64,000 nucleotides of DNA from Emergomyces orientalis (taxonomy: Eukaryota; Ascomycota; Eurotiomycetes; Onygenales; Ajellomycetaceae): NCBI GenBank assembly GCA_002110485.1, contig MOWL01000068.1:868001-932000 (forward strand), written 5' to 3'. Of this stretch, positions 49,345-61,942 are shown piece after piece. How positions within the stretch are numbered: the stretch's first letter is position 1; each line of letters begins with the position of its first letter. The notes beneath the pieces were generated by a model, which saw only the letters and a program-made list of their open reading frames with translations, searched no databases and was not told the DNA's origin. A program made the position numbers and the translations under genes.

Positions 49345-51424
49345 TCACAGCGTATACTTAAATCCTGGGAGCCCCTCAATCGGCTTTGTCGCAGTCCCTT
49401 CCTCAACCTGCTTATTCCTCCGCAAGAAATGGAACGTCGTGCAAGCTAGCAATGCCAAAATAAAGAACTGCAAGCCGGCCGTAGTCCACAGGCCAGGAAC
49501 ATATTTGGGGGCATCCACTTCACGGAATGTCGTCGAAGCAATAATGCCTCCAATGGCGCCAAACCCAATTTGCAACGCACTGCCAACGGATCTCTTCGAC
49601 TGCATACGAATATTATTAGATTGGTAGGCGAGTACGGCAGGGACGTTTCCTTGACATCCAGCAGTGCCGAGGAAGATGCCAAAGTAACGAACGCCGGATT
49701 TGGGGTGGTATGCTGTGATCATAAGGCCGACGATGCCGATGATACACTGCGTAGCGATAATGGGGGCGCGGAGGTGGAATTTGTCTCCTACCAAGGCGAA
49801 GGAGTAGGCGCAGATGACTGCAAAGATTACGGGTGGTGCGGAAAGAAGATTTGCGACGCCGCCGCTATATCCCATGCCCTTCCAATTGTATTTTATTAGC
49901 TTGGATGGGTAATCCGGCGGGCGTTCTGACGATGTGCCTTACCTGTATAATGGTTGGTGAGAAATATGCCAAAGCGTATCTAGAAAAATGGGATCAGTGT
50001 GTAAATCCAGGCTTATTCCCATCTATATGTTGGAAACTCACGCAGGCATTGTAGTTGACATAAACATCAGCGCGCTGGACGTCGGTTAGTTTATATTTGT
50101 GTAAGGTACGGTCTACCAGAGCACCTACAACGCCCATAGCTTCAGATCCTTCAAATGCTCTCCAACCCTCGCCCATGTTAAAGGATCGCTGACGGCATCA
50201 GCCCGATCGTTATCAATGCGGTTCTTGATAAATTCGGCTTCCTGTTCAGTCAGGAAACCGGTCTTTTGTGCCTTGTCCGGGAAATCAATGATAAGGAACC
50301 AGGAAATGATTGCCACCACTTGGGTGATAAGGCCCTCGATGATCTTAAATTTTTATCCCAAAGTTAGCTGAGCATTTTGATTTTAGTCTGGGATCTTCTC
50401 GACTGTATATGGCTTACAAAAATCCACCTCCAGCCAAGGTATCCCTGTAGCCCTTCCATCTGCATCAGGCCATATGCGAGAATAGCAGAGAAGCCTCCGA
50501 CAAGGACGGAAAATAGGTAGAATGCAGCAAGTCTAGCACCGAGTAAGTATTTATGCTTGTTTTCCATTTCTTGTGGCATAGAAAACTGAGTATACGAACC
50601 GTGTTTGCATCTCATACCGAATGTACCAACAAGAAATAAGGTACACGCAACCAGGGAAGAATCCTAAAATATTTCAAGTTTAGCCCCAGCCTCGTTCAGG
50701 CCATGATAAAAATTATGTAGGCATACCGGCTTCGAAGAATCCCAAGAGGAAGCGTAGCGCAGTTAGAGCTTCGAAACTGTTTACGAACCCCTAGCGAAAG
50801 GATGTTAATAGAAGTAAAGAATGGGAAATCTAGACCAGCCACGCACCTGCCCCAGCATGAAAGATCCCCATCCGAAGGCGACAAAGGAAAGCCAATTGGC
50901 ACTCCCAACCTTTCGAAGTATGATATTTGAAGGGAGCTACCGATTACGAAATAGTAAATGGATTAGCGCTGTTGTCTTTGCACCAAAAACATTAAAATTA
51001 AGTGTAATTGCTCATTTTGTTCCGACATACCTCGAAAATAAAGTACGGAACGAAGAAGACAAGCAAGGCAATGGTATACCGTGAGCCTATGTGGAGTTTT
51101 AGCTCTTTGTTCATCCCTGCCACACGGGCATTGGATATCTGCGGAAAACATGTTAACTTCTCGGTTCATGTAGTAAACAAAGTAGAAAAAGAGGATAAAA
51201 GAAAACTGAGAGACCGAGTTTCTTACATTGATACGATCAATTAGCGCAATGGCATACAAGGCTCCCAGAATGGGAAGTAAACGCCAGTCGATTTTGCGAA
51301 TCAACGCTTTTTCATTCACTGCTAAGGCTTCGACAGTATCCACGCCACTATGTTCGATTTGCTCTTCTCTTGAAGAATTATCTTCACCACGCTTCTCGCG
51401 GTCCACCTCAGAAGCTTGAGTCAT
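49345..51424 (-). CDS. MFS transporter, Dal5-like anion:cation symporter family
   Basis: Predicted plasma-membrane permease for an organic anion; allantoate, nicotinate, pantothenate and similar substrates are known in the family. Ten exons: 51424..51227, 51138..51031, 50936..50847, 50790..50727, 50663..50600, 50532..50418, 50343..50129, 50074..50042 (33 nt), 49979..49943 (37 nt) and 49878..49345. They total 1458 nt, 485 residues, with every phase closing. Family marks: a hydrophilic N-terminus, KIDWRLLPILGALYAIALID then RINISNARVAGM, PSNIILRKVGSANWLSFVAF, GFVNSFEALTALRFLLGFFE, GFFPGCVYLISCWYIRYEMQ, GWRWIFIIEGLIT, and AYALAYFSPTIIQGMGYSG. The tail is PGFKYTL. About twelve hydrophobic segments are visible. 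The intron density is high and two exons are very short, so automatic models may err. The substrate cannot be told from sequence. Confidence 0.9.
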
Positions 51425-53812
51425 TTTGATTTCACAATTGGAGTCAAGCCCCGGAAATGTTCACTTCAATGTGGAAAGGCGAGCGAGTATGACAAGGGAA
51501 TAAAAAGCTCCAGGCAAACAACGCTGGAAAAACCTTCTCATAAAAAATCGTTCTGCTCTGATATTTCCTTTAATATATTTTTTCAAACGTAGGGCCATTT
51601 CGGGGAGAAGGGGCATTAGCGCTTTTATATCATTGCTCCCATGCTGACGAAATTATCTGCTAACCATAGGAACAACCAAAGGAACAGCTGCAAGTTCGCA
51701 CCACCTGCTTGGCAACAAGCATGGGTTATAACCCCCGCTTTTGCAGCGAGGCCAAGCTCCCTCCCATCCAAGGAATGGTCGATGCGAGAATAGGTCACCG
51801 AGGGACAAGCCTGATGGCGGACTTGTGTCAAAACCTTTTGAGCTTCTCGATTCTGGGTACGACCTGGACATTGTATGTGGTCATGATATGGCGTTTTTGC
51901 TCCAGAGGTGATAGGGCGGAATATATGGGGCTCCAAACTTTCATGGAAGGAACGCCAAGTGAGTGGCAGATATATGCTAGGCGCCTCCAATGTTCCGAGG
52001 TGAATATTCTCGAGCTTCGAGATCGAATTCAAGTCCAATCCGGGGAAAATTGACAGATGCAGTGATATTTTGGAAAAGGTCCCGTGTTTGATTCTGTCCT
52101 AGCCTCTAAGGCCAGAGTTCTCCACACAGACCTTGAAAACCATCAAGAAATTTCGGGGTAGCTCAAAAGTCGAAACTCTAGGTTGGAGCTAGCAGAAAGC
52201 TAACTTTTTGATTCTGAACCTTGTCACAACCTACTAAAAGCGAGGGTGACATCCGCGGCGCAATTGATTTTCCAAAAGTCCTAAAAGCCATTGGAAAAAG
52301 ATAGAAGAAAAAAGGGACATGATTGTCTGGGTTACTGTGCTGACAATTAAGGGGGCGTGGCTGTATGTAAAATCAGTAGAAACAGCCCCTGAAATCGATT
52401 CAGCTGCGGGATCCCGCGATGCAGAGCAACAGCTTTTGGGACACACAGCCACGCGATGGGCACAAATAGTTCAAATCCAGCTACTCCATTTAAGGTGCTC
52501 AAGGCCGATGTCAGAAAATCACAGGGTTTGAAATAGCGTCTTGGAAACAGGCTCAATCTCAGGCCGAAGGTTGTGCTGGAATTTGAGTGGCTCATGCCAG
52601 AGCAAGAGGCGTGCAACTAACAACTAGCAACCCAGAAGCTGGCGTCTACCTGGTGAGTCTCTGGCGTTTTTGCCCGAGCCAGAGAACTAGTAAGATGTTG
52701 GGAAATTTTTATGCTCTCCGTTGCGAGAATAGTTGCAGGATCATAAGCAAAAAGACACTGTTCACTAGCCCCATACGTGATGCAAGTGACATTGCTCTGA
52801 TTGTCGGCCAGATTGATGTTCAGCGCAAATCCCATTTCAGGCTATATAAACTTCCTGTAATGAAATCTAGATGAAAATCACCTCAAACAACACTCTGCAT
52901 CTCAAATATAATTATTTTATTCCACTCTATATCTAACTCCAGTTTGCCTCTAACCCCCACATTTAAAATAAAGGAATAATGTTTGCACACCTGAAAGTGT
53001 GAAATGTACCAGGTGTGAACGGTGCCAGGAAATGAACGCTGACCCTCTGTTGTTGCCCCGCCAAATGGCCGTTCCGTGGACATGTACTTGTTATTAAAAT
53101 GCGGAGAGGGTGGGGTTCAATAAGATGTTTCCAATTTCTACTTGCGATATGCTTTTTTACCGCGGCGCTCTATTATTATTGGAGATTGACTAGTGTACGC
53201 CCTGATTTTCAGAGCACTACTTTTGCTCTCCTGGAAGGTTGTCACTTGTACATGTACCACGCGACCCATATTACCTACTGCTGCTTGCTTGAACACCAGG
53301 GACGAATTGACGAAGAAATCCGGTGGTCAAGGCGTGCGCGAAAACCATGCTAAATGGATAAATACTACAGAGGACAGGTCAAATTAAAGACTGATTCCAT
53401 TATACGGTTAGCGGTGTACAAGAGTAGTTTAAATATCAAACAAAATACCAGAATAATCATTGTTAAAAGTGGATTTTCTATTTTGTCATTAATACCCAAT
53501 TCATTCATTATTCATTGCCACCCTTGACAAATAGAAGGCATGATATGTATTTTCGTAGCGGTGTGTTTTACTCATTAACTTGCCCACATTCAAAAGGCAA
53601 AAACAAAAATAAGGAGCTCAAACTGACAATCATTAGAATGAAAAATCAAAAGGAAAAAGCAATCACCTCCAAAAACCAAAACACCACAGACAATGATGGG
53701 AAAAGAGGGAAAAAAGACATGTAGAAAGGAAAATTGTCATAATTGAGTTCGGAATCCCATAATGAAGATGTCAGACCACTAAAAGCGGGGCTTCTTGTAT
53801 AGAACAAAAAGA
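51425..53812. other. Long intergenic region upstream of the transporter
   Basis: About 2.4 kb. Open frames up to 137 codons (51625-52038 minus) overlap counter-frames and show no domain. No supported gene or repeat family. Confidence 0.45.
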
Positions 53813-56508
53813 TCACAGCCAACCCGCACTAGCTTCGCTTGCTTCATGTTCAATTCCGCCAGCGAGATCTAACTTGGGTGGTTCATCGCTCACTAGCCCT
53901 GCCCGCTTTTTCGGGCTCCCCGGGACAGCTTTGGTGGGGCTTCTTGTGGTAGAGTCCATAGCACCCCGAGGCGGCCCCTCACGAACATACATGTAGTCCC
54001 ATCCATCTTCTGCTGCAGCTGCAACCCAAAGCCGCAACGAATCGTGCACAGAAGAGTAGAATTTCTCTTTACAAGTGCGTAGGCTGCCACCCATCAATTT
54101 CTCAAAGCCAGAGGCCCGAAGCTCGGCTCGTAGTGTATTGCGTTCACTGGCGGTGGGCAAGGCAGCAAGCAAACCATTTATCAGGTCGAGATGGTTTGCG
54201 ATATAGTTGGTGGCATCCCATTCGACACCGCCAACATACGGGGCAGCAGGGACAGGTGGGCGGGGAGGGGGGAAATACCGTTTGCTGTATGGTTCGGCAT
54301 TTTCCGCTGTAGTTTTTGTGGCAGGAACTACATTGAGGTGATGGAGGAATATCCAAAATACCTCCTTGGTCACGTTGCTGACTTCCTTGCACCACACCCG
54401 ATATGGGCGAGGTTGATAGATACTTGCAATGAAGTTCAATGGTTGGGATTCCTCCGGTGGCGTTGGGTCGCGCATGTACGCCAGGATCGTTTTGGCCCGA
54501 GGCACCTGATTGTCAGGAGATGCGGACGAAAGGTGAGTAAAAAGCAGACTAAGGACAATACTCCGAGTTGTGAATTCGCTTGGGCCCTTCTTTTCCTCAT
54601 CGAAAAGCATGTGCAACAGAGTTGGAAACAGGACCGATTCTACGGAAGAAAGATGGCGTAACGCCAGCGATGTTGTGCAAAGTGCTTTCAGACAAAGGAG
54701 AGTTTCGTGGAGCAGCGCATCTTCGTGGTCCTCCCTGTAAGAAAGAAGAGTAAGTAAGTATTTGTGATTAGATAATATTTTAGAGAATGGTAAATGGATA
54801 CGCACCGCCACTCCACTTTGAGAATGCGGTACAAAAGTTCAATGATTTCATCCATTCCTCCATGGGAAATAAAAGCGTCAACCCATGTCACAGTCTCATT
54901 CCTCAAAAGTATTCTGAGTTTGTGTAGCTTGCCCACTTCCACTATCTCTGGCTTCTGAACCTCTCGTAGGTAGTGAACAAAGTCAGTGGGATCAGCTGTA
55001 TGGTCTGGTTGAGCCTGGGGTGACAGCCCTGTCATAGAGCTGGAACTAGGTAGTCCTTTGGAAGATCCAGGTCGAGATAAATCAACAGACTTTGGCCGCT
55101 TATGAGTAGTAGTATTCTCATTGCTTTTTTTAGGAGAAGACATGTCCGCCTTTGAAATTGAAAATGGACGGTTCCGCGATTGGGACCTGGATTCCTTTCC
55201 GTTGGAACCCTTTCCACCATCAGCAGAGCCACTCCGAGAGCTTTTATCCTGGCTAGAGTTTGATGAAGTGGACGAGCATATATCAAGATGATGTTTCCGT
55301 ATGAAATCAGCCTTGATACTGGTATCTAAAGAGCGCATCTTATCGCGCATGTTATGAGGTATATTCCGAGAGTCCTTTTTCAAAAATAAATTGGTTAGCA
55401 GTATATCATAGTCGCGTGCTTGGGTCTATCTTACCAAAAGCGCTTCGAATGCTCCTTCGATCCCATCTGACTCCAAGACCCTCTGTGGTTCGACCTCTTT
55501 CTCCTTTGCGTTGAATGCTGTAATGGCAGCCAACACACGGGACCCACGCTTTCCGCTCGGTTCACGCCGTTTTTCCAGCTCATGCTCTGTTGGAGATCCG
55601 CGACGAACGTGGTTTGCTGTGCGGCTATCCCCTCCTTTCTGCCGCTGTTGTTCTTTGGAAAACCCCGAACGTTGCACGGAGGCTATCATGTCTTTAATTG
55701 AGGAAGAGCTGGAAGAGATGTAGTCCGACTTCGGCCTCGGTTTTGTCTCGGGCCGTTTCGTTAAAGATGGTAGTTGATAGCCGTGGAAATTCCTCTGTTT
55801 GGAAGGCGAATATCCCCTTGGTGTATACAACGACATTTCTTCGTCCAAAGTTCGTCCTCTTTGAGGTAGATAACGGCTGCCACGATGATCTTGTTGTTGT
55901 TGTTGTGATAATGGTGGTGGCGGTGGTGGCGGTGGTGGGCTACTGATATGAGCCCAGATTGGTGACATTCCAGCCTCAACTGAAAGTGGAGGATTCATAT
56001 TCTCCTTGTCCTTCGTTTGTTTGTTGGAAGTATCTTCCTTCCTCCCGCGTTGGGACCTCCTGAAAATCGCTGACAAACTGGTCGATGACTTTGTCTTTTT
56101 TGCCTTCTTTTCCCGCGCTGCACTCTCTTGGGGGGGAGTTCTGCTGGGTGTTGTAAAATCTTTCATAAGTGACCTCAACGACACGGAGCTCTTGGTTTTC
56201 TTGTGCAAACCAATATCTGAGGCCCCCTCGGAAGTTTTATTGCGGGGACAAGGACTGTTTGGCGAATCGCGATTATGGGATATCTCGGACAATGGCCGTT
56301 GTGCACGGGAGTGCGGATGGTCGAGAGGTAACAGGGGGGGAGGCATGGACGCATACTTGTTTTGCGGGGCATTGCTAATTAAGACACCACCCGCTGAATG
56401 GGTTCTCTTGTGGTCCTTTGACGGGAAAATGGACCTCAGGCCCGAAGCCCTTGGCTGGCTCGAGTCCTCGTCAACAAATATGGCAGAATTTTGTATGGTG
56501 GACGCCAT
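53813..56508 (-). CDS. GBD/FH3 (formin-like N-terminal) domain protein, rid1-like
   Basis: Contains the Rho-GTPase-binding/FH3 armadillo-type region found at formin N-termini, but no FH1-FH2 actin-nucleating part. It resembles the stand-alone GTPase-binding protein Rid1 of fission yeast (inference). Three exons: 56508..55435, 55374..54806 and 54734..53813, total 2565 nt, 854 residues, phases closing. Residues 1-340 are disordered and basic, with two copies of KKTKSS, a nine-proline run (PPPPPPPPP) and polyQ near 210-225. The GBD/FH3 region covers about 350-740: AFEALLDSRNIPHNMRDKMR, SLDTSIKADFIRKHH, FVHYLREVQ, LRILLRNETVTWVDAFISHG, ETLLCLKALCTTSLALRHL and SIVLSLLFTHLSS. The C-terminal tail is Ser/Pro-rich. 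The ATG at 56508 follows a likely 5' UTR intron acceptor. Rho-linked polarity or cytokinesis function is probable, not shown. Confidence 0.85.
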
Positions 56509-59500
56509 CTTGCCTCCACGGGGTCCTGCACACCGCGATATTAGTAATGGGAGGACAAATGTAATCACACAACGCGTCGAAGGTTGTTTCAACTCACCCT
56601 TTTTCAGACAATGTCCAGTAGCACACAATCAATGAAGTAGAAAATAAGGTAGAAATGGATCAAATAACCGTATCCTAAATATTCATGCGAATGGCGGTCA
56701 GAAAGAAGCAGAGGCTCAAGTAAACATCCCGCTACTGTCCCGATTTGGAGACAGCTCTGGAGCGACTCGACTTTCAGTGCTTCGTTGACTTGAGGTTATC
56801 CGCAAAGAAGTCGAAATAAGAAACGAAAATATTCAATAGAACTGGAATTAAGTATTAAGGGCCACGGAAGAATAATAAATGAATCGGTGAGTGCTGTTCC
56901 AAGGGTGGACTTATGACGGAAGAAACAGGAGTTTGTGTTGCTGCAGCAACGATGATTTCCTGATAACAAACGGCTTAGATAAGCGGGGTGATAGTTAGTT
57001 AACATTTTTCACCAAGAACGCGAACACAGCACGATGTGGAACACTTTGTACCATTACACTAATTGTGTATGAGAAAGACTTGTAAGGCAACCATAACAAA
57101 GATCACAAGGTAACTTCCCATACCAAGACTAATTGTGGTGGTATATGTACAAAATGTTCGGGTTTCGTGGTGAAATATGTTATCAACAATCTTGGGAAAC
57201 TCTATCAGGACAACGCATGCAGGCATATTGGATCAGACCTATCTCAGATTAATTAACACCGCCGGATTGGTTTATCTAGCTGGTGATCAATCATTCTCCA
57301 GAGCTAACCTCATCATCTTCGTAGGAATCATTTGACATGTTATTTTCTTTGCGAGTAACAGAACTCCACTTCTCAAGTGAGGCAGTATGTATGCTGGGCA
57401 GTATGTATGCTGCTAAATACCTAGGTAGGCATCTATTCCCAGGAGAAAAGCATCGAGTCAAGGAAGTATAATGCCATTATATATTAAAGTGAACAAACTA
57501 GAAACAAGGCTAAAGTGGATGAAAATTATTGGCAGACACATCAACAGACAAAAATTTCCAAGACACCAGCAAAAAAAAAGGGTATCCGGCTAGATGGCTA
57601 CAGCATTATATGATAAAATATAAAAATAAAAATAAAAAAGTGCGGCAGGCACATGTTGCAAGAATCAAGTTAGTCGTCCTTAGAACATCTCAACTTTGTC
57701 AACACCCTCGGCCTTGTTCACATGGCGGCGGATACGTCGACCTTTGGTGTAGCCGTCGCCGCCGGAGTCAATGGGAGTGGTGTGGGATGGTCCCACCAAC
57801 CATGGTTACCAGTATTTTGATCATAATTTGAGGAATATCCTTACTCCAGCAAGAGTGAGGCCACCAGAAAGTCGCGTACTTGATCTAGTCAGCTTGGCCC
57901 AATGCCAAACCGCAGGTAACGCAATTCTGAGGCCCAATCTGAACCCTTACGGCACTGAAGTTACATGCATGTCATTAGTGTTAAAAAGTGAGGGAACGAT
58001 GTGCATCTTCCTCTAAAGCTGCTAAAGAATATACCGTCGCCTTAGGAACACACCAATCCTATGGCTCTTCTGGGGGTATTCCGGCGAGAGACAGCCGCGC
58101 TAATCGCAATGGAAGCAAACATCACGAGCCCGTATGCGATGGTAAGCAACTTCACCTTGATTTTTAAAGCTAGTAAAGTTAGACCGAGAGATAGAAAGAA
58201 AAAATTTTTGTAAGTGGAGCTCGGAGTTAAGTAAGTAAGTACTGTTAGAAGTTGATGTGTTTTTTTGTGTTTGATCTTCCTCTTCAATTCAACGAGATGA
58301 AAGGAGGAAATGAGTGGTCTTGATATCTTTCTTTGATTTCCCAATTGATACTGTTTCTTTCCTTGGAGTCTTTTTTCTGGTTTTTGGCGCCGCCCGTCCC
58401 TGATAATAATATGTGGTAGGGAGTACAATAACCTTGGGGTTTGGCTATTTGTTCCTAATTTTAGATTAGAGATTTTAGGCTTTTGCGATCCAGGTTCTGG
58501 TGCGCCAGCATCGGTTGTAGCGCTTATTTTCCAACCCACAGAATCTGCACGCACGCCCAAGCCGCGCTGAGACAACGAATAAACTTTCGCATAGTACTTA
58601 CCATTCTGGTGGCGTACCAGAGATTTGTTACGCCCCTTTACTCTCCTCTGTACAGTTACATCATTTTCTTGGGAAACTATTATTCGGTTTTAGCCATCCT
58701 ACCCAGGTACGTGTAAATTTGATGGCTTGCTCTTACGCATTTTCCCAATGTGGTATGGAATGGGCTAAGTTCTGTGTGTAGCTCGCGTTTTCAAATTTAA
58801 AATGCTCTGTTCGTATCCGCCAGTTCCACTTGAAATATTCCTATACCTACCAAATCCCCAAGTTTTCTCTATGCTTGGAGTTGCTTGTAAATTCTGGGAA
58901 GAGTGTTTTCTGAACTTGTTGCTCTACCCCTCATGATTCGTTGTATATACTATATATATATATATATTTTAGCTCAAATCTCTCATACGTATGAAATACG
59001 ACATAGCGTTAGATTCCAAGGAGTTAAGAATTGGACTGAGAACTCAAGGTATTGAGGATGCCCCTTTAGCTGAGTGGAAAAAAGTTTAAATTTCACGCAT
59101 AAGTTAACAGAACACACTATTCGCCCCGATAGTTTTAGAGAGGATTGATTATTCTTGCTTGACCATGAACCTACCACTTGTACCACTAGACTTGACTGTT
59201 GAGGAGAGTGAAGTGAAATAAGCAAGTATATATTTATTTAACAAATTCTCATTTACCTGGAATGCCATTGAATACATAGGTGTGAGTGCCACCTATACAC
59301 GAGCATCAAGTATCACTCCTTATTCCGCTTCGCTGAGCAATGGTGCGCGCAAGTACCTTACTGATAAATTATTTAATAATTAAACCGTATCCTGAATGAT
59401 TTTGAATTACAACAAACAGAGACAGTCTGAACGCCACAGCAGCAAAATAAAATAGAATAAAAGGAGTTTCAACATGCTTGGAATGACACAAACACAGTTT

Positions 59501-59548
59501 ATAGCAACAAACGGCTATCACAATGAAGATTTCTTTCCCGCAACCATC
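56509..59548. other. Long intergenic region with a possible small gene remnant
   Basis: About 3 kb. It contains a perfect 16-bp tandem duplication at 57381-57412 and a TA microsatellite at about 58950-58968. A minus-strand stretch ending at 57680 has coding-like codon use in one frame (see findings), but I could not build a gene. Minus-strand frame 58042-58575 and plus-strand frame 58483-58716 overlap and lack domains. Confidence 0.4.
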
Positions 59549-60315
59549 TCACCCAGCAGCCTCTTTAACCTTCCCCTCCTCAGGGGGCTCGTCCACAAAC
59601 TGTGGTGGGCCAACTTCATCCTGAAGAAACGCTGGCATCGTATCCTCACCCAAAGCACTTTCAAACATCGACTCCTCCCCAAGCGCCTCCAACTCCGCAT
59701 CAAGTTCCGCCTCATCCACATCCTCCGGCACATCATACGCGCGACTGATACTCTCCTGAATCTCATTCCCAATCTCCATCAGATCCTGCATCTCATCCTG
59801 CATGCGCTCGATCTGGTCGATGTCTACTTTGCCATACTGCTGCTTGAGCGTTTTTGTCGTGGTCTTCATCGCGTCCACTGTTGTCATGACGTTTTTCAAA
59901 TTATCCTGCATCATGCCCGCCTGCTCCATGTTCCATGACTGCTGGGAGAGTTGGTCGCGCTGGGCTTCGTACTGCTTGCGGCGTTGTAGGACTTTGAGGG
60001 CCTTTTGGCGCATGGCGTTCTTACCGGGCCCATCACGCATTTTGGCCATTCGCGATTGGTAGGATGATAGTTCTGCATTTAGGGCGGCGAGTTTGACGTC
60101 TATGTTTGCGACGCGGTTGTCGACCTGTTAGTTGGTTTTAATAAGTCTTATGATTCTTTTGTTTTTGGGTGGTTTTTGAGGGGGGCGGAGGTCTTCTTCG
60201 TAACGATATGTAGGGTTGGGGGATAGGAAATGTGGAAGGAAAAACGTACATTTGTGATAGCGCCATCGAGCGTTGGCTTCGGAGCAGAGCTCTTGGTGCC
60301 AAATAAACGGTTCAT
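59549..60315 (-). CDS. VPS60: ESCRT-III subunit VPS60 (CHMP5 homologue)
   Basis: Accessory ESCRT-III protein that binds Vta1 and regulates Vps4 during multivesicular-body formation on endosomes (family knowledge). Two exons: 60315..60250 and 60124..59549, total 642 nt, 213 residues, the usual Snf7-family length. The donor is GTACGT and the acceptor CTAACAG, phase 0. It begins MNRLFGTKSSAPKPTLDGAI, an N-terminal signature of Vps60/CHMP5. A basic helical half follows (RQKALKVLQRRKQYEAQRDQ) with predicted coiled coil. The C-terminal half is acidic (DEAELDAELEALGEESMFES), fitting the Snf7 fold and an autoinhibitory or MIT-interacting tail. The stop lies after EGKVKEAAG. It is divergent from the SAPS gene across about 1.6 kb. 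Confidence 0.94.
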
Positions 60316-61942
60316 GGTAATTTTGCACTTATGTGACTGCTATTGTCTTCATGAAACTTAGGGGAGTGGAGGGGTATTGGGAGAGGGTGGGGGGCAACTA
60401 CGGAATATCGAAAGAATTCAGATGGAATATGTGGATTATATTCCTTGGAGGGATATTAGTGAATATAAAACTTATTGCATGAATTATTGAAGTTGCTATC
60501 TGCTGTCTATCCCACCTGTTAAGGAATGGGACGAAGAAATTCGGCGCATGAAATTGATGGTGCCTATTGAGGTTGCGGCAGGTGCTTGAGTAGCGCCGCC
60601 TGATGTCAGAGGGTTGGAATCACATGACACCTGCCAAGCCCAGGTGGTTGATATCAAACCTTCGTTTGATAGACTGATTCTGCCCATCAGTAGCGCAGGA
60701 TATCCCAACTGTGAATGTTTGAGTCAGTAAAAGAAAGCGAAATTTAGATGTTTCTCACTTGTTGTTTCTCATTAAACATAAGTGCAACATGGCATTATAG
60801 CTAGCTTATGAATATATATGAAAAGGTCAACTTGTCCCCTGATTCTGATCAAGAAACACGCTGGTATCACTGCACTGATCAGATACCAACAAAGAGTTTG
60901 ATCGAAAGAATCATGGGCTTCACCTTCACTCTTAGACTTTAGACAGACTCACGTGGGAGAAAAGTGATATGTAAGAACTTGTTCTGAGACCTCCTGGCTG
61001 ACTGGTCTCGACAGCGGTTGGTGTCTGGTAACATCCATCCATGGATGGCGGCCAACAGGCTGACAGATCATGTATGATGTAGCCGAATAGTTCAAAGTAA
61101 CTTACATTTATATGGAAATAAAATGTTTATCTGATAATTTCTCACCTCCATATAAGACCAGTCTGCTATCAGCCAGACAGGTCAGCCTACTCCCACTCTG
61201 GCTGGTGACATTTGCTGCAGTTATTTATATGCACCCCCCAGTGTGTGTGGTCATCAGAAACCTTGGAAGAGCCTCACCCACGCCAAACGACGCCAGCACA
61301 TCTCCCAACTTGAACTTGCCGACCTCAGCCCAACACCCGCTCATACCGCACCAACCTCCCGTTCTGGAATTATTGCTGGCCTCAGCTTCCAGGCAAGGCT
61401 ACTTTTTATTATTTATTCTTGTCCATCTTCACCGTCATTCTCTTATCTCAAAAGTACGTTGAAATCCCACCCCCAAGATGCGGCATTTCCACTTTCAACC
61501 CCCCATTCTCCCCCTTCACGTCAGCATCCTTACCCGTCTATCCCCCCTGCATCTTCAACCACCCCTTTCCCACCCACTCCTTCGTATACTAACCTCCATC
61601 TCTAAATAGCGCATGGTCGCTTCGTCGATATTTCTATTCTCTATTCCTATTCAGCAACGGCTTACGATTCCCTCGAAAATTCTCCACCATCTTAGCGCCA
61701 CCATAATACCCATCTCTCCTACCGTACACCTCGCATTCAGTGCTTGATACTTTGCGAAATTATCATTATTTGCGGGACAGCAACATTTGCGCATAGAGCC
61801 TCGGATACGGAAGCATATTTGGGGGACTCGGAAAAAAGAGTTTAAAAAGGTTAAGAGAAGTCGCCAACTCTTCACCTCGCATTTTCCTGACGTCAATGAA
61901 TCATCTTTCCCGTTTTTCTCTCCGGTATAACCATAACTCATC
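60316..61942. promoter_or_regulatory. Divergent promoter region between VPS60 and the SAPS-domain gene
   Basis: About 1.6 kb. The part at about 61440-61600 is C/T-rich with many CCCC and TCCC runs, typical of a fungal 5' leader. Plus-strand open frames at 61112-61605 overlap one another and look like leader DNA rather than genes. Confidence 0.5.
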
